From Diploptera punctata (Eukaryota; Arthropoda; Insecta; Blattodea; Blaberidae), in NCBI GenBank assembly GCA_030220185.1, contig JASPKZ010002337.1, forward strand, positions 2,637,501 through 2,701,500: a stretch of 64,000 bases of DNA, read 5' to 3'. Below are positions 20,940-34,249 of this stretch, piece after piece. The stretch's first letter is position 1. Each line of letters starts with the position of its first letter. Position numbers and translations under genes: made by a program. Below the pieces are notes generated by a model, which was not told the DNA's origin, ran no database searches, and worked only from the letters and a program-made list of their open reading frames with translations.

Positions 20940-21770
20940 TAATTATTTATGAAAATCATATAAAACTTTGATAATTTTATTTATTAAATACGTGATGCAT
21001 TTTCACCAAGTAAACATTAAACCAATCGATTGCTTGTGTAAATGACATAATTCGAACACTCACATAATTGACTCTTACATACTATATTTCAGGGTTTGAA
21101 ATCGATAATTAAAAATAAATGAAAATTTAATCAGGTTAAAATTTTTATCTAGCAATTTTTAGAATAATTTTATGATTTTTATCAAGAGTGATTTTGTCTT
21201 GTGATCAACAGCTGAAAGAATATCTTCATAATTACTTATAAGAAACATATTTTCGATCAATAGTAATGATAAATTTGTGAGCAATATTTCTTAAAATTTG
21301 AAATATAAAGTTTGTTTAACATTTACTTTTACTGACTGGTTGTAAAACTTTCTTTTCGTTTTAGCGAATTTTCTTCCTAGACAATTTTGACAAGTTTCAT
21401 GTTACACACATAAACACCAATAATAATTTTTTTTACAATTTTTCGACTTACTTGTGTTTTCTTTAGAATTTATATGGAAGAGTTCTCGGGGAGTTTTTAC
21501 TACCGCTGCTTATTATCTCCAATAACTTGTAGATTATAAACGATGTGAACACACTGACAATCAGGAATAAACTGTTTGCTGAATTGTTTACATAATTCGG
21601 GATTTGTTAGCAATGCTCAGAAAAAAAAAAACATAGCTTGTTTGCTAACTTAGCAGCCCTAATCATTATTAGAGTTAGGAACATAGAAGGAGAGAGAAGC
21701 ATAACAGTATTAACTTAATACTGTTTAATATTCCAGAATTACCATTTATGTAAACAACGTTAGAAAAAAA
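20940..21770. other. No recognisable gene
   Basis: AT-rich, no domain or repeat identified. Confidence 0.4.
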
Positions 21771-21779
21771 TACAGAAAC

Positions 21780-21945
21780 AACTGAAAATCTCACGTAAGA
21801 AGAATGAGCAGAACAAGAATACCACGTCGGATCTTAAATTACCAGCCACCAGGCAATAGATAATTGGGCAGACCCTTCAAACGTTGGATTGAGACCGTAA
21901 CACCGCTAGGTGTATCACATGAAAGGAAGAAGAAGAAGTTACAAA
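21780..21945 (+). repeat. LINE 3' end (plus)
   Basis: MSRTRIPRRILNYQPPG then GRPFKRWIETVTPLGV and an AAGAAGAAGAAG tail. Confidence 0.6.
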
Positions 21946-22204
21946 AAAAAACGTATTTTTATTCCGTCTGATTTTTACTTTTTCAGCAATTTTTTTTTCG
22001 ATCTAGAATTAATCATATTTTTTAATTGAAAAGAGTATCACTCAGAGAGTGGTCATTATTTTTACTTGAATCAATACAACTCAGAGATTGAAGTTTATTT
22101 TTATGGATAAATCAGACATACTTTTTATTGAAAATAATGATTATATCATGATTTCTTGGAAAATAATTATCGATTTCAAGTCCTGCTATATTTTATTTAA
22201 CAGA

Positions 22205-22340
22205 ACATAGATCATTCTTCATTACAAACCACTAGGACAGATAAATGTAGGAAGACCCAGTAAACGATGGACAGGTCAATTCTAACATGAGATAGGAACA
22301 GACCTCAAGGTCTAATCCTTGATGCTGACGATGAAAGATT
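22205..22340 (+). repeat. LINE 3' end (plus)
   Basis: HYKPLGQINVGRPSKRWTGQ followed by a stop, then a CTTGATGCTGACGATGAAAG tail. Confidence 0.6.
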
Positions 22341-22499
22341 AATATAATTTTTAAATGTTTAGAATGTTTTCGTGGAGCTTTTTAAGATTTGAGCAATGGT
22401 ATTAGTTTTGAGCAACACGTTCTCCAGATGATAATAAAATTCATAATAGAATTCCATCAAGGTGAATGCTCATAAAGTAAAATATTAAAATAAATATCT

Positions 22500-22690
22500 T
22501 GGCAGGTGCCGTCGTCCTCAACTAGGTTAACATTTTTAAAAATGTAGGCCTTTCAGAAACCGACTTACATCTTCAGCAGAAGGGTATGAACTCCTGACTG
22601 CTGAAGATGGAAGCCAGTTTCTGAAAGGCCTACAGTTTTAAAATGTTTACCTACTTGAGGACAACACCTTCCAAGGTATTTAAGGATTTT
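22500..22690. repeat. PLE-type palindrome, arms about 85 bp
   Basis: Left arm from about 22500 (CAGGTGCCGTCGTCCTCAAC) and right arm to about 22690 are inverted copies around a short spacer at about 22582-22598. Both arms contain CTGAAGATG...TTTCTGAAAGG. Confidence 0.75.
22601..22627 (+). ncRNA. Hammerhead-like motif, weak stem
   Basis: CTGAAGA, T, GGAAG-CCAG-TTTCT (with G-U pairs), GAAAG. Weaker than most copies. Confidence 0.35.
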
Positions 22691-22957
22691 ACTTTGTGAT
22701 ATTTGTCCGCTTTTGGATAAATGATAAAAGTAAACAAAAGATAGGAAGTAAACTAGAGGCTATGTATTTCAGAGCTACTGTCGGCCAAATCAAACAGCAC
22801 GAAGCACCACTTTAAGCGAATTCCGAAGAAATGAAGCTATTGAGGTTGTTCTCATGAAAGTATTATTGAAAACAAAATACAGATCTTCACCGTCATCTTT
22901 CATCAAGATCTATCGATTGCATATATAAAACATTAGTGTGAAATAAGTTAGTTATAG

Positions 22958-22959
<2 letters not shown>

Positions 22960-23007
<48 letters not shown>
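22960..23007. repeat. (TA)n microsatellite
   Basis: About 23 uninterrupted AT/TA units. Confidence 0.95.
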
Positions 23008-23008
<1 letters not shown>

Positions 23009-23009
23009 T

Positions 23010-23570
23010 ATTAAAGTAAAAAAAAATAAGTAAATAATGCAATGTCGGCCTATACTCGTCAAAAAGTCAAATCAAAATATAGAGATCGTATGAGGTCGAA
23101 AAGACTTCTCGAGAGCAATCCAGTGGTACCCATAAAACATCATATGACAGAGTAAGCGGTGCCGGGAACATAAAATAATGAAGGCGTCCGAGCGGATGAA
23201 CGACGGCGCCAGTATATCTGCAGCTGGGGCGGCCGAGCCTGTGCAAGTGGATGATGTAATCGCTTCTATATCAACTCCGGACTGTATTACCCATTACGTA
23301 CACGTATTCACGTAAAAAAAAACACGGCCGTGTCCACGACACAGTCACATCCCAATTTTTTGTTTATATTCTCGAGATGTTTAACCAGTAATATCCCCTA
23401 GTATATGTACTGTAGATACCGGTCTTGGTGCAGAATCTGTTATTACATAACCATCTGCAAATATTTTTATGGATTATGTAGCACCAAGTCTTTCGTAGGA
23501 TTGGTTCCCGGAACGGCAGGATACCGGCAAATAGAATAGGAATTTACCATTAACTAACTCACTGGAACTA
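23010..23570. other. No recognisable gene
   Basis: Slightly GC-richer sequence near 23160-23340. I searched it for the missing first tubulin exons and saw none. Confidence 0.4.
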
Positions 23571-23574
23571 TCGA

Positions 23575-23950
23575 ACCCGTTGGTTCATGGCCGAGCGGAC
23601 ACAAGCTCTCGATACATTACTACCATCAGTTAATGTTTTCCAATCATCCCCTATAACAATTTACCTCCATCAAAACATGGTTAATGTTATTCTTCCTCCT
23701 CATTCTTGGTCTACCTACTGGGCGCTTTCCCTCTGATCTCTCTCTTTCATTCCTCATATGTGCCACATGTCCTGTCGTTTACACTCTACCAGACTTAACT
23801 GTTCTTATTATATCTGGTTTTCTATAAAATCATGTAACTCACTGTTATGTAGTCTTCTCCATTCACTCCTCTGTTCATCTCTCCTTGGTCCAAAAATTTT
23901 CCTAAGAACTTTATTATCAGATACTCGTAATCTTTTCAATTGTCTATAAA
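23575..23950 (-). repeat. LINE 3' end (minus)
   Basis: Antisense copy of the family with GLYRKPDIVRT-type and GRPRMRRKNN-type peptides. It ends 37 bp before the first visible tubulin exon. Confidence 0.65.
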
Positions 23951-23967
23951 GTGAAATATTTATTTAG

Positions 23968-24120
<153 letters not shown>

Positions 24121-24185
24121 TAACCTCAGTTACAACTAATTTTTAAATTTAGTTATATTTTTTTTCTAAATATATGCCCTTATAC

Positions 24186-24515
24186 ATCCACCACTGTGGT
24201 CTCGAGGTAGTGTGCTGCCTTGTCACACAGTGGGCCCGGGTTCGATCCCCAGTCAAGACAGGCTCCTGGGTGAGATTTTTTCGGGGTTTTTCCTCACCTG
24301 TAAGACATGTCAGGAAGCTTAGGGCCCAAGATCCCCGAAAATCATCTGGCCATCATTATCATCCTTATCATTATCATCATCATCCTTCACCGGTGTGAAA
24401 AACAATGGTAAGCTACCACACCTATAAATCCCTAGTAAAGCTGCAAAGCATAGCATGAAAATGCTATGATTGCAGTGAAAGACCTGCCCTCAGGCAGAAT
24501 TACTATGGATGGATT
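24186..24515 (+). mobile_element. tRNA-derived SINE, family A, copy 2
   Basis: GTGGTCTCGAGGTAGTGTGC head, B box GGGTTCGATCCCCAG, body, and ACTATGGATGGATT end. In the tubulin intron 24113-24984. Confidence 0.85.
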
Positions 24516-24719
24516 ATTATTATTATTTTACAGGATGCATTGCCAATTTAAGGGTTAAGGTCTACATTTTATTTCACAGCTGAAAGGTGGAGTATGTGTT
24601 TACACCTAGATGGCGGTCATGTAGAAAGCCGGTAGAATATGTGTAAAATTCACAATAACATTGCCTTCATTTTAAAATACAATAGGAAGTAACATTAAGA
24701 GGTTTGTTTAATAATTAAG

Positions 24720-25700
<981 letters not shown>

Positions 25701-25714
25701 TAATAAACATTGTC

Positions 25715-26995
25715 CTTTACCAATTCTGAGCTGAGTTCCAGTTGTATTGTAAACAAACTTGCATAAGGTTACTTCTCCGACATCATCTATTGGGGGAACT
25801 GTGGTGCTACTTTTACCTGCCATATGACTGAATTGTGTACAGAACTGTCATAGATAGAAATGTTGTTCTAAGGTTATGTTGTATATTACAAGAAATAAGA
25901 CTGATTACAAGATATGATGGTACCAATAATTAGGAACTTCCATTTCTTATTTACATATAACAAAAAATTATAAATGGGACTATTTGTAATATTTTCTGTT
26001 TATTGTAATTTAGATGTAAGAACAATTTTTGTATTTTTTTAACCTGATTGAGTGGTAGACAAGGCCCTAAAGTCTTAACTCTGTCAGGTAAAATAAAGTT
26101 ATTATTATTATTATCTAATCAGATGTTTACACGTTTCTCATGATGTCGATAGTTATCCTTAATTTATAATTTCATTACAAGCAGAATGTTTGCTCCATGC
26201 TGAGTCACCTGTAAAATCTGCTGTTATTTTTGTCACGTCCTCAATAGTTAATGTAGGATATTTTTCACTAAACTGTTTGAAAACAGTCAAAATAATTTGT
26301 TTCTCTTCACTTTTAAATACTTTCCTTTGCAATGTTTAATGTTCCTTTAATTAGACAGAAGTGGCCATTTTGATACAACTGAAATTCCAAAATATCCAAC
26401 ATTGCACAAGCAAAAGAATAAAACAATGGTTATTTAGTGTATGAAAATTGTAATAACTTATTTTAAGATTCTCCCATATAACTTAAATAGCCATGTGCTA
26501 GATAATAAATATTTTTATTTTCTCTATATCAAATGTTAGATAGAGAAGTACATTTTCTTACACACTCAAAGAAAAAATTGTTATTCTCACAATGAAAATT
26601 TAGTCATACAATACTCTGCTCACATTACAACTGGAAATTAGCTCAAAAGAGTTATAGGATAGTGTTCTTTAAACAAAATGTAGGCTTCATTCAACTTACA
26701 TAAAAGTAGGCATTTTTGCTTGTGCGTTTTTTATCCATTTTCTTTCACAGTAACAATGCTGAAATCCTTACCAAAATTTAGATTAGGAATAGTTAGAATA
26801 CATGTGGTCTTTAAAAGTTGTTTTGTTTTCCTCATCATGTATTTTGTAACTCCAAATTCTTCTATTATTCTGATAATAATCCAGCTCTGAGACACTTTTG
26901 TTAAAATTTGTACATTTTCATTGTTACTACTAACTCACTCACTGGCACTATCAAACTTGTAAATTCATGGCTGCATGGACATAAGCTCTCCATAT
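25715..26995. other. Tubulin intron, no recognisable element
   Basis: AT-rich. (ATT)n at about 26098-26113. No gene supported. Confidence 0.45.
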
Positions 26996-27007
26996 ATCCC
27001 TATCCTG

Positions 27008-27050
<43 letters not shown>
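27008..27050. repeat. (ACT)n microsatellite
   Basis: About 14 ACT/CTA units just before a family C SINE. Confidence 0.95.
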
Positions 27051-27054
27051 AAAA

Positions 27055-27372
27055 CTCCATGGTGCAACAGGCCTAGAAGATCCTTTGCCTATCATCCAGC
27101 TGCTGGCTCGCATCAACATGTTCATCACAGAGGTGGACGATCATAAGCCATGTGGTCAGCATATCAGGTCCCCCACCAGTTATAGTTTCTTCAACCTGGA
27201 GCCACTACTTATTGTAGCTACCCAAATTTATCATGATGCTGGGGGAACTAGTCCATTACTGGCTGAAATTCCATGAAAAAATTTCTTTGCCCAAGGAGAC
27301 TCAAACCAGCGCAAGTCCTTTTAGCTTTGCACCAAGATATCTTGCCTTAACTACTCGGCTATGGCACAGGAC
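27055..27372 (-). mobile_element. tRNA-derived SINE, family C
   Basis: Same layout as 14935-15268: GTGGTCAGCATATCAGGTCC, TTCAACCTGGAGCCACTACT, and on the minus strand a decayed tRNA head at 27330-27372. Confidence 0.8.
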
Positions 27373-27479
27373 ACTACTATCACTCCTACTGTTGAATTCT
27401 TTTAACTATAGAAATGTTTCTGAGTCAGAAGTTTCAATAGGATTTTCTTCGCTTTTACTCATTTCATATTTAACATATT

Positions 27480-27862
27480 CTTTTATATTACTTTCATCTA
27501 ACTCACTCGCACTATCGAACCCATGGGTTCACGACCGAGCGGTCATAAGGTCTCCATACATTCCTATACTGAGCTAATGTTTTCCAATCATCTCCTGTAT
27601 AATCTACCTTCTCAAATCATGGATAGTTATTCTCCTACCTCATTTTTGGTCTATCAACTGGGCGTTTTTTCTCTGGTTTTCCTACAAGAAGCTTCCATGC
27701 CCCTCTTTCATTCCCCATTCTTGCTACATGTCCTGTCCTTCGCAGTCTATGAGACTTAATTGTTCTTACTATATCTGGTTTCCTATAAAGACCATGTAGC
27801 TCACCGTTATGTAGTCTTCTGCATTCACCTGTCTGTTCATAAGTTAATATTAATACTCGCAA
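27480..27862 (-). repeat. LINE 3' end (minus)
   Basis: Minus-strand MRVLILTYEQTGECRRLHNG, ELHGLYRKPDIVRTIKSHRL, RRTGHVARMGNERGAWKLLV, then VDRPKMR. The tail is CACTATCGAACCCATGGGTT on the plus strand. Confidence 0.75.
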
Positions 27863-27912
27863 CTAATTTTGTCGTTCATTGTTGAACTGGTCTACAGTTC
27901 TTTGAAATACTA

Positions 27913-28415
27913 GGGCATTCGATTAGTAATGGCAACACTGTTATAATTTCACAAAAAAATTTATTTAGGTTATTTTGATATTACAAACTTTATTCATAGT
28001 CTCTTGTCAAGTCATTTTGGAAGATGATTCACTCCATATGCAGCACCTTTTCTGGATCTCTCTTTCATTTGATCGATCTAGAGCTTCGTGGATATTAACT
28101 CTTGATTGAAATTGAATACCTCATAGAAATTCTTTGATCTATGGAATAAGTTCAGTCACAGGGTGAATTTGGTGCATGTTCGAGTACTTCCCAATTCCTC
28201 CTTCTAAACAAATTCTACTGAAAATCTTTTTTAGGGCGGTATTACTTACTGAATGTGAGAAATGGTGAATGTATTCACAAAATATTGCTATTTTGATACT
28301 TTCAATATTACAGATTTATACAATGAAGACCGCCCAACAACATACTACAAGATTACAATGGTCACCACAAGGATCACTGATTTACAACAGTGTTGCCATT
28401 ACTTATCGAATGCCC
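27913..28415 (-). mobile_element. Deleted mariner-like element, family M1, copy 2
   Basis: TIRs GGGCATTCGATTAGTAATGG and its inverted partner, flanked by TA (27911-27912, 28416-28417). About 503 bp. The transposase C-terminal remnant reads on the minus strand (TCGAACATGCACCAAATTCA near 28160-28190). Same internal deletion type as the copy at 55-581. Confidence 0.85.
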
Positions 28416-28429
28416 TAGTATGTGAATGC

Positions 28430-28915
28430 TTTGCTTCATTGAGAGGATTGTAGCAGAAGAGTTTTTCTCTCATACTAGATATTATAAAAATTATTTATTT
28501 TATAATTTTAAAGTCTATAATTGAAAAGTGTTTAGAATATTGAAATGTATTATATTTAGAGTCTAATATAGACCTGTGCAACTAATTCCATTATTCTGAG
28601 CTCTTCAATAGTTTTTTTGTAAGAAAAATGATTGTATCCTATAGAAAATTCTCTACCATTCTTTGCTGCTTTCTTTAGCTTACTGGTTTTGTGCGTTGCT
28701 TATTGTTTTGTTGAATACATTCATTTGTGCTTTTTAGCATTCATTGTGAAATTTGCATCATAAATCAACATAAAATGACTCATAAAAATTGTGAACCAGA
28801 TAACACCTTCTAATCAGCATTTCCAGCAACTTACTTTTCAATCTTATCACTGGTTATAAACCTTAGAGAAGTTATCTTGTCTATCAAAGTTATTTTCATT
28901 TAAACATTTTTATGA
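28430..28915. other. Tubulin intron, no recognisable element
   Basis: Nothing supported. Confidence 0.4.
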
Positions 28916-28919
28916 GTAC

Positions 28920-29410
28920 TGGATGATGTAATTTTGATTGGATTATATGAGGTAAATTACATTTTCTATCAAAAAACAGTAGTTACATATGCTAGTGAAA
29001 TTTTGGTCCTAAAAGAAACAATAAAACAGAAATTATTAATTTCTGAAAGGAAAATTCTAAGACAAATATTTGTATCAAATAGAAGAAATGATAACTATTG
29101 GAGAATCAAAACAAATAATGAACTAAACAAATTAATCAAAAATCAGAATATATGAGTAGTAAACCATGTAAGATCACTCAGGATTGGTTGGCTTGGACAT
29201 TTGAAAAGAATGGATGATCAGAGATTGGTTAAGAAGCTCTATAAATGGAAACCTATAGGAGGCAGAGCAGTTGGAAGACCGAAGATCAGATGGGAGGATG
29301 ACACAATGAATGATCTAAAGAAAATGGAAGTGACTTACTTGAATATGGCAAGAGACAGATTGGCATGGAGGAGGATTGTTGAGAAGGCCAAAACTTTCAC
29401 CTTTTGAAGT
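28920..29410 (+). pseudogene. LINE reverse-transcriptase C-terminal fragment (plus)
   Basis: Two long frames: TYASEILVLKETIKQKLLIS and ERKILRQIFVSNRRND, then after one stop IGWLGHLKRMDDQRLVKKLY, GRAVGRPKIRWEDDTMNDLK and WRRIVEKAKTFTF to a stop. One of the best-preserved LINE tails here; the end reads ATGATGATGATC. Confidence 0.75.
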
Positions 29411-29739
29411 TGTCGTGGCTTAGGATGATGATGATCAAAATCATATTGAATGGGGAATAAAAGAGGGGCATGGAAACTTAATGTAGGAAAACACCCAGTT
29501 TTATTATTTAATATCCGAAATTTATAAACCCCTATTTCATGTAAGGTACATTAGGGTTATAGTTTGTTACAAAGTTGTGAGTCATTATATAATTTTATCT
29601 AAAATTATAGTTTGTTATGAACTTTAATTATAAAAACATTAAAAAGTCTGCAGTTCTTTTCTTTCATAAACAGTTCTGTAATGAATGGGTGGTTCACTTA
29701 AACAGGTGGTGTTAATTAGTTGGTAGACTAAGAAAGAGG

Positions 29740-29870
29740 TAGGATAACAACAATAACCATGATTTGAGAGGATGATTGGAAAAAATTAGCTCAGGATAGG
29801 AATGTATGGAGAGCTTTATGTCCTTGTGGCCATGAACCTATGGGTTCGATAGAGCCAATGAGTTAGTTAG
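29740..29870 (+). repeat. LINE 3' end (plus)
   Basis: AACCATGATTTGAGAGGATG, GAATGTATGGAGAGCTTTAT and CATGAACCTATGGGTTCGAT: the common LINE tail here. Confidence 0.65.
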
Positions 29871-29924
29871 TTATCAAAATCATATAACCGATAATTTAGA
29901 ACATTATGTGTTAGGAATCAAACT

Positions 29925-30060
29925 GAAAGAAAAGCTTGGTCTCAAGCAGTAGCATTTGGGAAGTCCCGGGTTCAAATCCTGGTACCAACCAACCTAACTG
30001 AAGTTTTTTCCAGGTTTCCCTCAATCATCAAGGCAAATGCGAGTTTGAATTTCATCATAT
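29925..30060 (+). repeat. tRNA-like SINE head, partial
   Basis: TGGTCTCAAGCAGTAGC...GGGTTCAAATCCTGG (B box), then CCAGGTTTCCCTCAATCATC. Partial, single copy. Confidence 0.4.
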
Positions 30061-30383
30061 TCATCACTTCATATCATTAATTATAAATAAAAATACAAAC
30101 AAATTATATAACTAGATGCTATATGGCCTAAGGTGTTAAAAGCTTCTCAAAAAGAAAAAGCTTGGTGATTGTACAGAAGATGGCTTCATACTCTAAAATA
30201 CAATCCACTAGGGAGTATGGTTGTGTGTCTGGACTGGTAATCCGACCACCTAAAACTATCCAAACTCATCTCTCTCACAGTATCAAAAAATCTGACTTTT
30301 TACAGTACATTTTCACAAGTGCACCTTACTTTTGGGCAAATACAGTGCTTGGGAATTTGAAGTAGAGCCAAAATAATTATTAG

Positions 30384-30801
<418 letters not shown>

Positions 30802-30869
30802 GTGAGTACAATCAATTATTTTTCACTACCTAAAGACCAGCGTGCATTGCTACGCCTAAATAAATGAAA

Positions 30870-31215
30870 TATGATTTTTAATTTTAAAAATACAATAGGA
30901 AGGGAAGTAGAAAAATATGCAGTGGCTGTTTACGTTTGGTCAGAAAAACATAAAATAGATGTAAACATAAGATTATTAAAACAGAAAGCAAAAAATGAAC
31001 TCACCACATGGGATAAAATCTACATACAGAAGAACAAGGAAAGAATTATGAATTTTGAAATTCCCAGAGAAAGGAACTTCATTAGCAAGTTCATTGGACC
31101 ACAGGCAGAAGGAGCAGAAGTCAAGAATCAGTCTGTGATCACTGGCAATGGGGCTCAGAAGCCTTGAAACATACATTCAACAAAAACAACTATAAGAGGT
31201 AAGAATACACAGACC
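30870..31215 (+). pseudogene. Penelope-like element C-terminal fragment in tubulin intron
   Basis: Open frame IGREVEKYAVAVYVWSEKHK, LTTWDKIYIQKNKERIMNFE, IPRERNFISKFIGPQAEGAE. Same C-terminal region as the PLE at 60652-61188 (VEKSAVAAHAWSEKH...VWEKIYIQK...NFEIPGE). It begins about 70 bp after the exon 3b donor and ends with a hammerhead-like motif (31142-31170) and AGAGGTAAGAATAC. Confidence 0.75.
31142..31170 (+). ncRNA. Hammerhead-like motif, degenerate core
   Basis: CTGGCAA, T, GGGGCT-CAGA-AGCCTT, GAAAC. Stem kept, core changed from CTGANGA; probably inactive. Confidence 0.3.
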
Positions 31216-31219
31216 AAAT

Positions 31220-31570
31220 ATCTTAATGATTTTTAAATTGGGTAGCGGATGAGAACCTTCTATGAGGCAGTCTCATCAAAGGATCTAGCATTCCTTCCCT
31301 CATGAGCTGCAGGTCACATTGTCCCAGTGTGTAGTACCCGATCGAAGGGTCCCTTGTACAGGGTAACATGTGAAGACCTCAAAGGACAAAAATAAATGCC
31401 CAGAGGTACCCTTTTGTTCAGGAGAATAATTTGGAGACCCATTCCTGGGTTAACAAGGGAGAAGTCCTCAACGATCCACAGGAGAGGGAGATGCAACCCT
31501 CCATTTGGGGTTTAATTAAATCTAAATAAACAAGTTTGGTCTTTATTCATGTTACCTCATAAATTGTTTT
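31220..31570. other. Unclassified sequence, possible repeat
   Basis: Somewhat GC-richer block (GGTAGCGGATGAGAACC to GGAGATGCAACCCTCC). No domain; no second copy found in the window. Confidence 0.3.
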
Positions 31571-31579
31571 TTATGATAT

Positions 31580-31608
31580 GTTTCAAAGCTTCTGTGCTTC
31601 ATTGTCAG
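31580..31608 (-). ncRNA. Hammerhead-like motif (minus)
   Basis: Minus strand: CTGACAA, T, GAAGC-ACAGAA-GCTTT, GAAAC. Core has A for G at one position. Part of an inverted PLE scrap. Confidence 0.35.
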
Positions 31609-31744
31609 TCGGTACAGACTGAATCTTCTTTAAGTTATCAGCCCTGAATCTCATAAAAACCTAAGATAGATGTAAGCACAAACTTATTAAAACAGAAAAC
31701 ACAAACTCACCATATAAGAAAAAAAAATTACATACAGAAGAACA

Positions 31745-31925
31745 AGGTAGACTTTCATCCAGCTATTGAAGAGTTGACATGTGGTCAGCATCTTGGGTCC
31801 CCCATCTATTATAGCTTTTTTCTCAATCTGGAGCTGCTATTTATTATAGCTACCGAAATTCCTCACAATATTAGGTGGGCAATGTTGTCCAACTGACCAA
31901 AATTCCATGAGAAAATATTTTAATA
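31745..31925 (-). mobile_element. tRNA-derived SINE, family C, partial
   Basis: TTCATCCAGCTATTGAAGAG and CTCAATCTGGAGCTGCTATT, nearly the same subfamily as 35093-35397; tRNA head missing. Confidence 0.65.
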
Positions 31926-32174
31926 ACTATTCCTTTCCTTTGCATTATATAATACTAAGTCATAAAAATATGTATGCATCAAGGGTATTTTTTATTATAT
32001 ACAACTTTCCTCATTAGAAGATTGCCTCAAGGACAAAGTGATACAGACAATTAATTTTTGAAATTGATGAAATACATTATACTAAAGTGTGACCTACCAA
32101 GCCTTGGCCTGACAACCTATCGCCCTCAGGGCACAATATTCATTATAATTATAATTTTAGAAAGAAAAATTACT

Positions 32175-32395
32175 GGGAGTCAGTGATAACAATGACTATC
32201 GGTCTTTGGATGAAAAGAGAATTGTATACCCGGTAAGTGGAAAGAAATTTGATGTTCCTATTGGAAGTTTGAATGGTGTAACGGTTATCTCACTGACATG
32301 CAGAGTTAGAGATCTGGGGTTCGACGTAATTTTTCTTTCTAAAGTTAAAACTAAATCCAATTCTGGAAAGTGTAATTTTAAAATATAACATAAAA
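32175..32395 (+). mobile_element. tRNA-like SINE, family F, copy 1
   Basis: TTTGAATGGTGTAACGGTTA (A-box-like) and GATCTGGGGTTCGACG (B-box-like), then AACTAAATCCAATTCTGGAA. A near copy is at 32810-32985 and relatives are at 62131-62395 and 41400-41490. Confidence 0.6.
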
Positions 32396-32397
32396 AT

Positions 32398-32722
32398 GTC
32401 CACTGCTGTGGTCTCGAGCTGCCTTGTCACGCGGCGGGCCCGGGTTCAATCCCCGGTCGGGGCAGTTTTTCTGGGTGAGGTTTTTCCCCACCTCTAAGAC
32501 AAATGTCAGGAAAACTTTAAGGCCCAAACGGTCCCCGAAACCATATGGCCATCATCTTCATCCTTATCATTATCATCATCACCATCATCCTTCACCGGTG
32601 TGGAAAGTAACGGGAAGCTACCACACGTACACAATTCCCTAGTAAAGCTGCAAGCATAGCATGAAAATGCTATGATTGCAGTGAAGGACCTGCCTTCGGG
32701 CAGAATTACTATGGATGGATGG
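32398..32722 (+). mobile_element. tRNA-derived SINE, family A, copy 3
   Basis: CTGCTGTGGTCTCGAG head (short deletion after it), B box GGGTTCAATCCCCGG, and ACTATGGATGGATGG end. Inserted directly after a family F SINE. Confidence 0.85.
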
Positions 32723-32809
32723 AACATCAAAATATGAAGCTTTACCACTTAAAAGTAATATTTAAATTTTCAATAAAAATACTTTGAATAGAAGTCGTCA
32801 GATGGCATT

Positions 32810-32985
32810 TCAGATGAAAGAAATTTGACATTCCTATCGGAAGTTTGAATGGAGTAACGGTTATTGCACTGACATACAGAGTTAGAGATTTAGGGTTCGA
32901 CTCTTGGTTCAAATGTAATTTTTCTTTCTAAAATTAAAACTAAATCCAATTCTGGAAAGTGTTAGTTTAGAATATAACATCAAAA
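32810..32985 (+). mobile_element. tRNA-like SINE, family F, copy 2
   Basis: GTTTGAATGGAGTAACGG...GATTTAGGGTTCGACTC, then ACTAAATCCAATTCTGGAAA. Same order as 32175-32395. Confidence 0.6.
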
Positions 32986-33103
32986 TTCATTATAACACCC
33001 CTAGTACATAAGTAATTATTCTGTAATAAGTAATAACATTCAATAATGAATTACGAGTAAATGAAAGTTTGCATGTGGTGATTGCAACAAACTTTTGTGT
33101 TGA

Positions 33104-33316
<213 letters not shown>

Positions 33317-33324
33317 TGAATCAG

Positions 33325-33365
33325 TTATTATTTTTACATCTCTCTCTATCTCTCTCTCTCTCTAT
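33325..33365. repeat. (TCTC)n microsatellite
   Basis: Short TC-rich run just after the donor. Confidence 0.85.
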
Positions 33366-33369
33366 CTTC

Positions 33370-33735
33370 GGGTTTTTACAGCTGCTGCCGTCTTCCCGTG
33401 CCAAACCTCCAAAGCCTACGGTCTTGGGTCTTCGATGCTTAGCCCTCTAGCTTGCATTACTGTCTTCATGTTTTCCTTCCATGTTAACCTTGGTGTCTTC
33501 CTCTTTTCTTCTTTCTGTTAGGATGCCATTCATATAGTTGCTTCGGCCATCGCTCATCTTCCATTCTTAAAACATGTCCTAACCACTTTAATTCCTTTTC
33601 CTCAATTCTTTCAATTATGCTTTCTTCTGCTTCCATTTTGTTTCTAATTTCCTTATTTGTGACACGTTCTAATTTAGACTTTCTGGCACTTCTTCGTAAA
33701 TAATCCATTTCTAGAGCTATTAGTCTATTCTTGTA
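33370..33735 (-). pseudogene. LINE fragment (minus)
   Basis: Minus-strand MDYLRRSARKSKLERVTNKE, IRNKMEAEESIIERIEEKEL, KWLGHVLRMEDERWPKQLYE, WHPNRKKKRGRHQG. A clean 74-codon frame of the post-RT segment. Confidence 0.75.
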
Positions 33736-33829
33736 GTACTTATAAAATCTGTTATTTTCACAGGACCGGTTTCAGAAGGTATCCCTTCTATTCTCAACTA
33801 AAACTCTGGCTTCTTCTCTTTGTTTTAGG

Positions 33830-34240
33830 TCCATGACCTGTTCAATCCAGAATTAAAAGTCCTTCCACGTGTCCTTCTCCCATCCTCTGGTAACTTATCT
33901 CTTGCTACGCATTCAATTCTACCTGGTGTCATATATGTTTAATCCATTCAAATCTCCTTTTTTCCACTCATTCACCTATTGCCTGAATTTTCAGCTATTT
34001 TATTATTTCTAATTGATCTTTACTTAATTTATGAACAATCTTCCTCAAAATGTTCATTTTTGCTTCTTTTAACAATATCTGCCCTTGTTTCGGAGGCATA
34101 GATCAATATCAGACATGTCACGGTTTTATATATTCTTGTTTTGGTATCATTATTTAAGTAATTGTTTTTCCATATGATATCATTCATCTTGCTTAATAAT
34201 TTCAAACTTTGTATTATATGGTGTTACCTTTTTGACAAGA
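33830..34240 (-). pseudogene. LINE fragment (minus), second copy
   Basis: More decayed antisense copy: a CATGTCTGATATTGATCTAT region of the YGSE-type block and lysine-rich spacer segments. No intact frame. Confidence 0.45.
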
Positions 34241-34249
34241 TTATATTTT

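Noticed and set aside
23160..23340. GC-richer segment as a possible promoter or CpG island
   Set aside because: Short, no core promoter motif I could support and no exon nearby.
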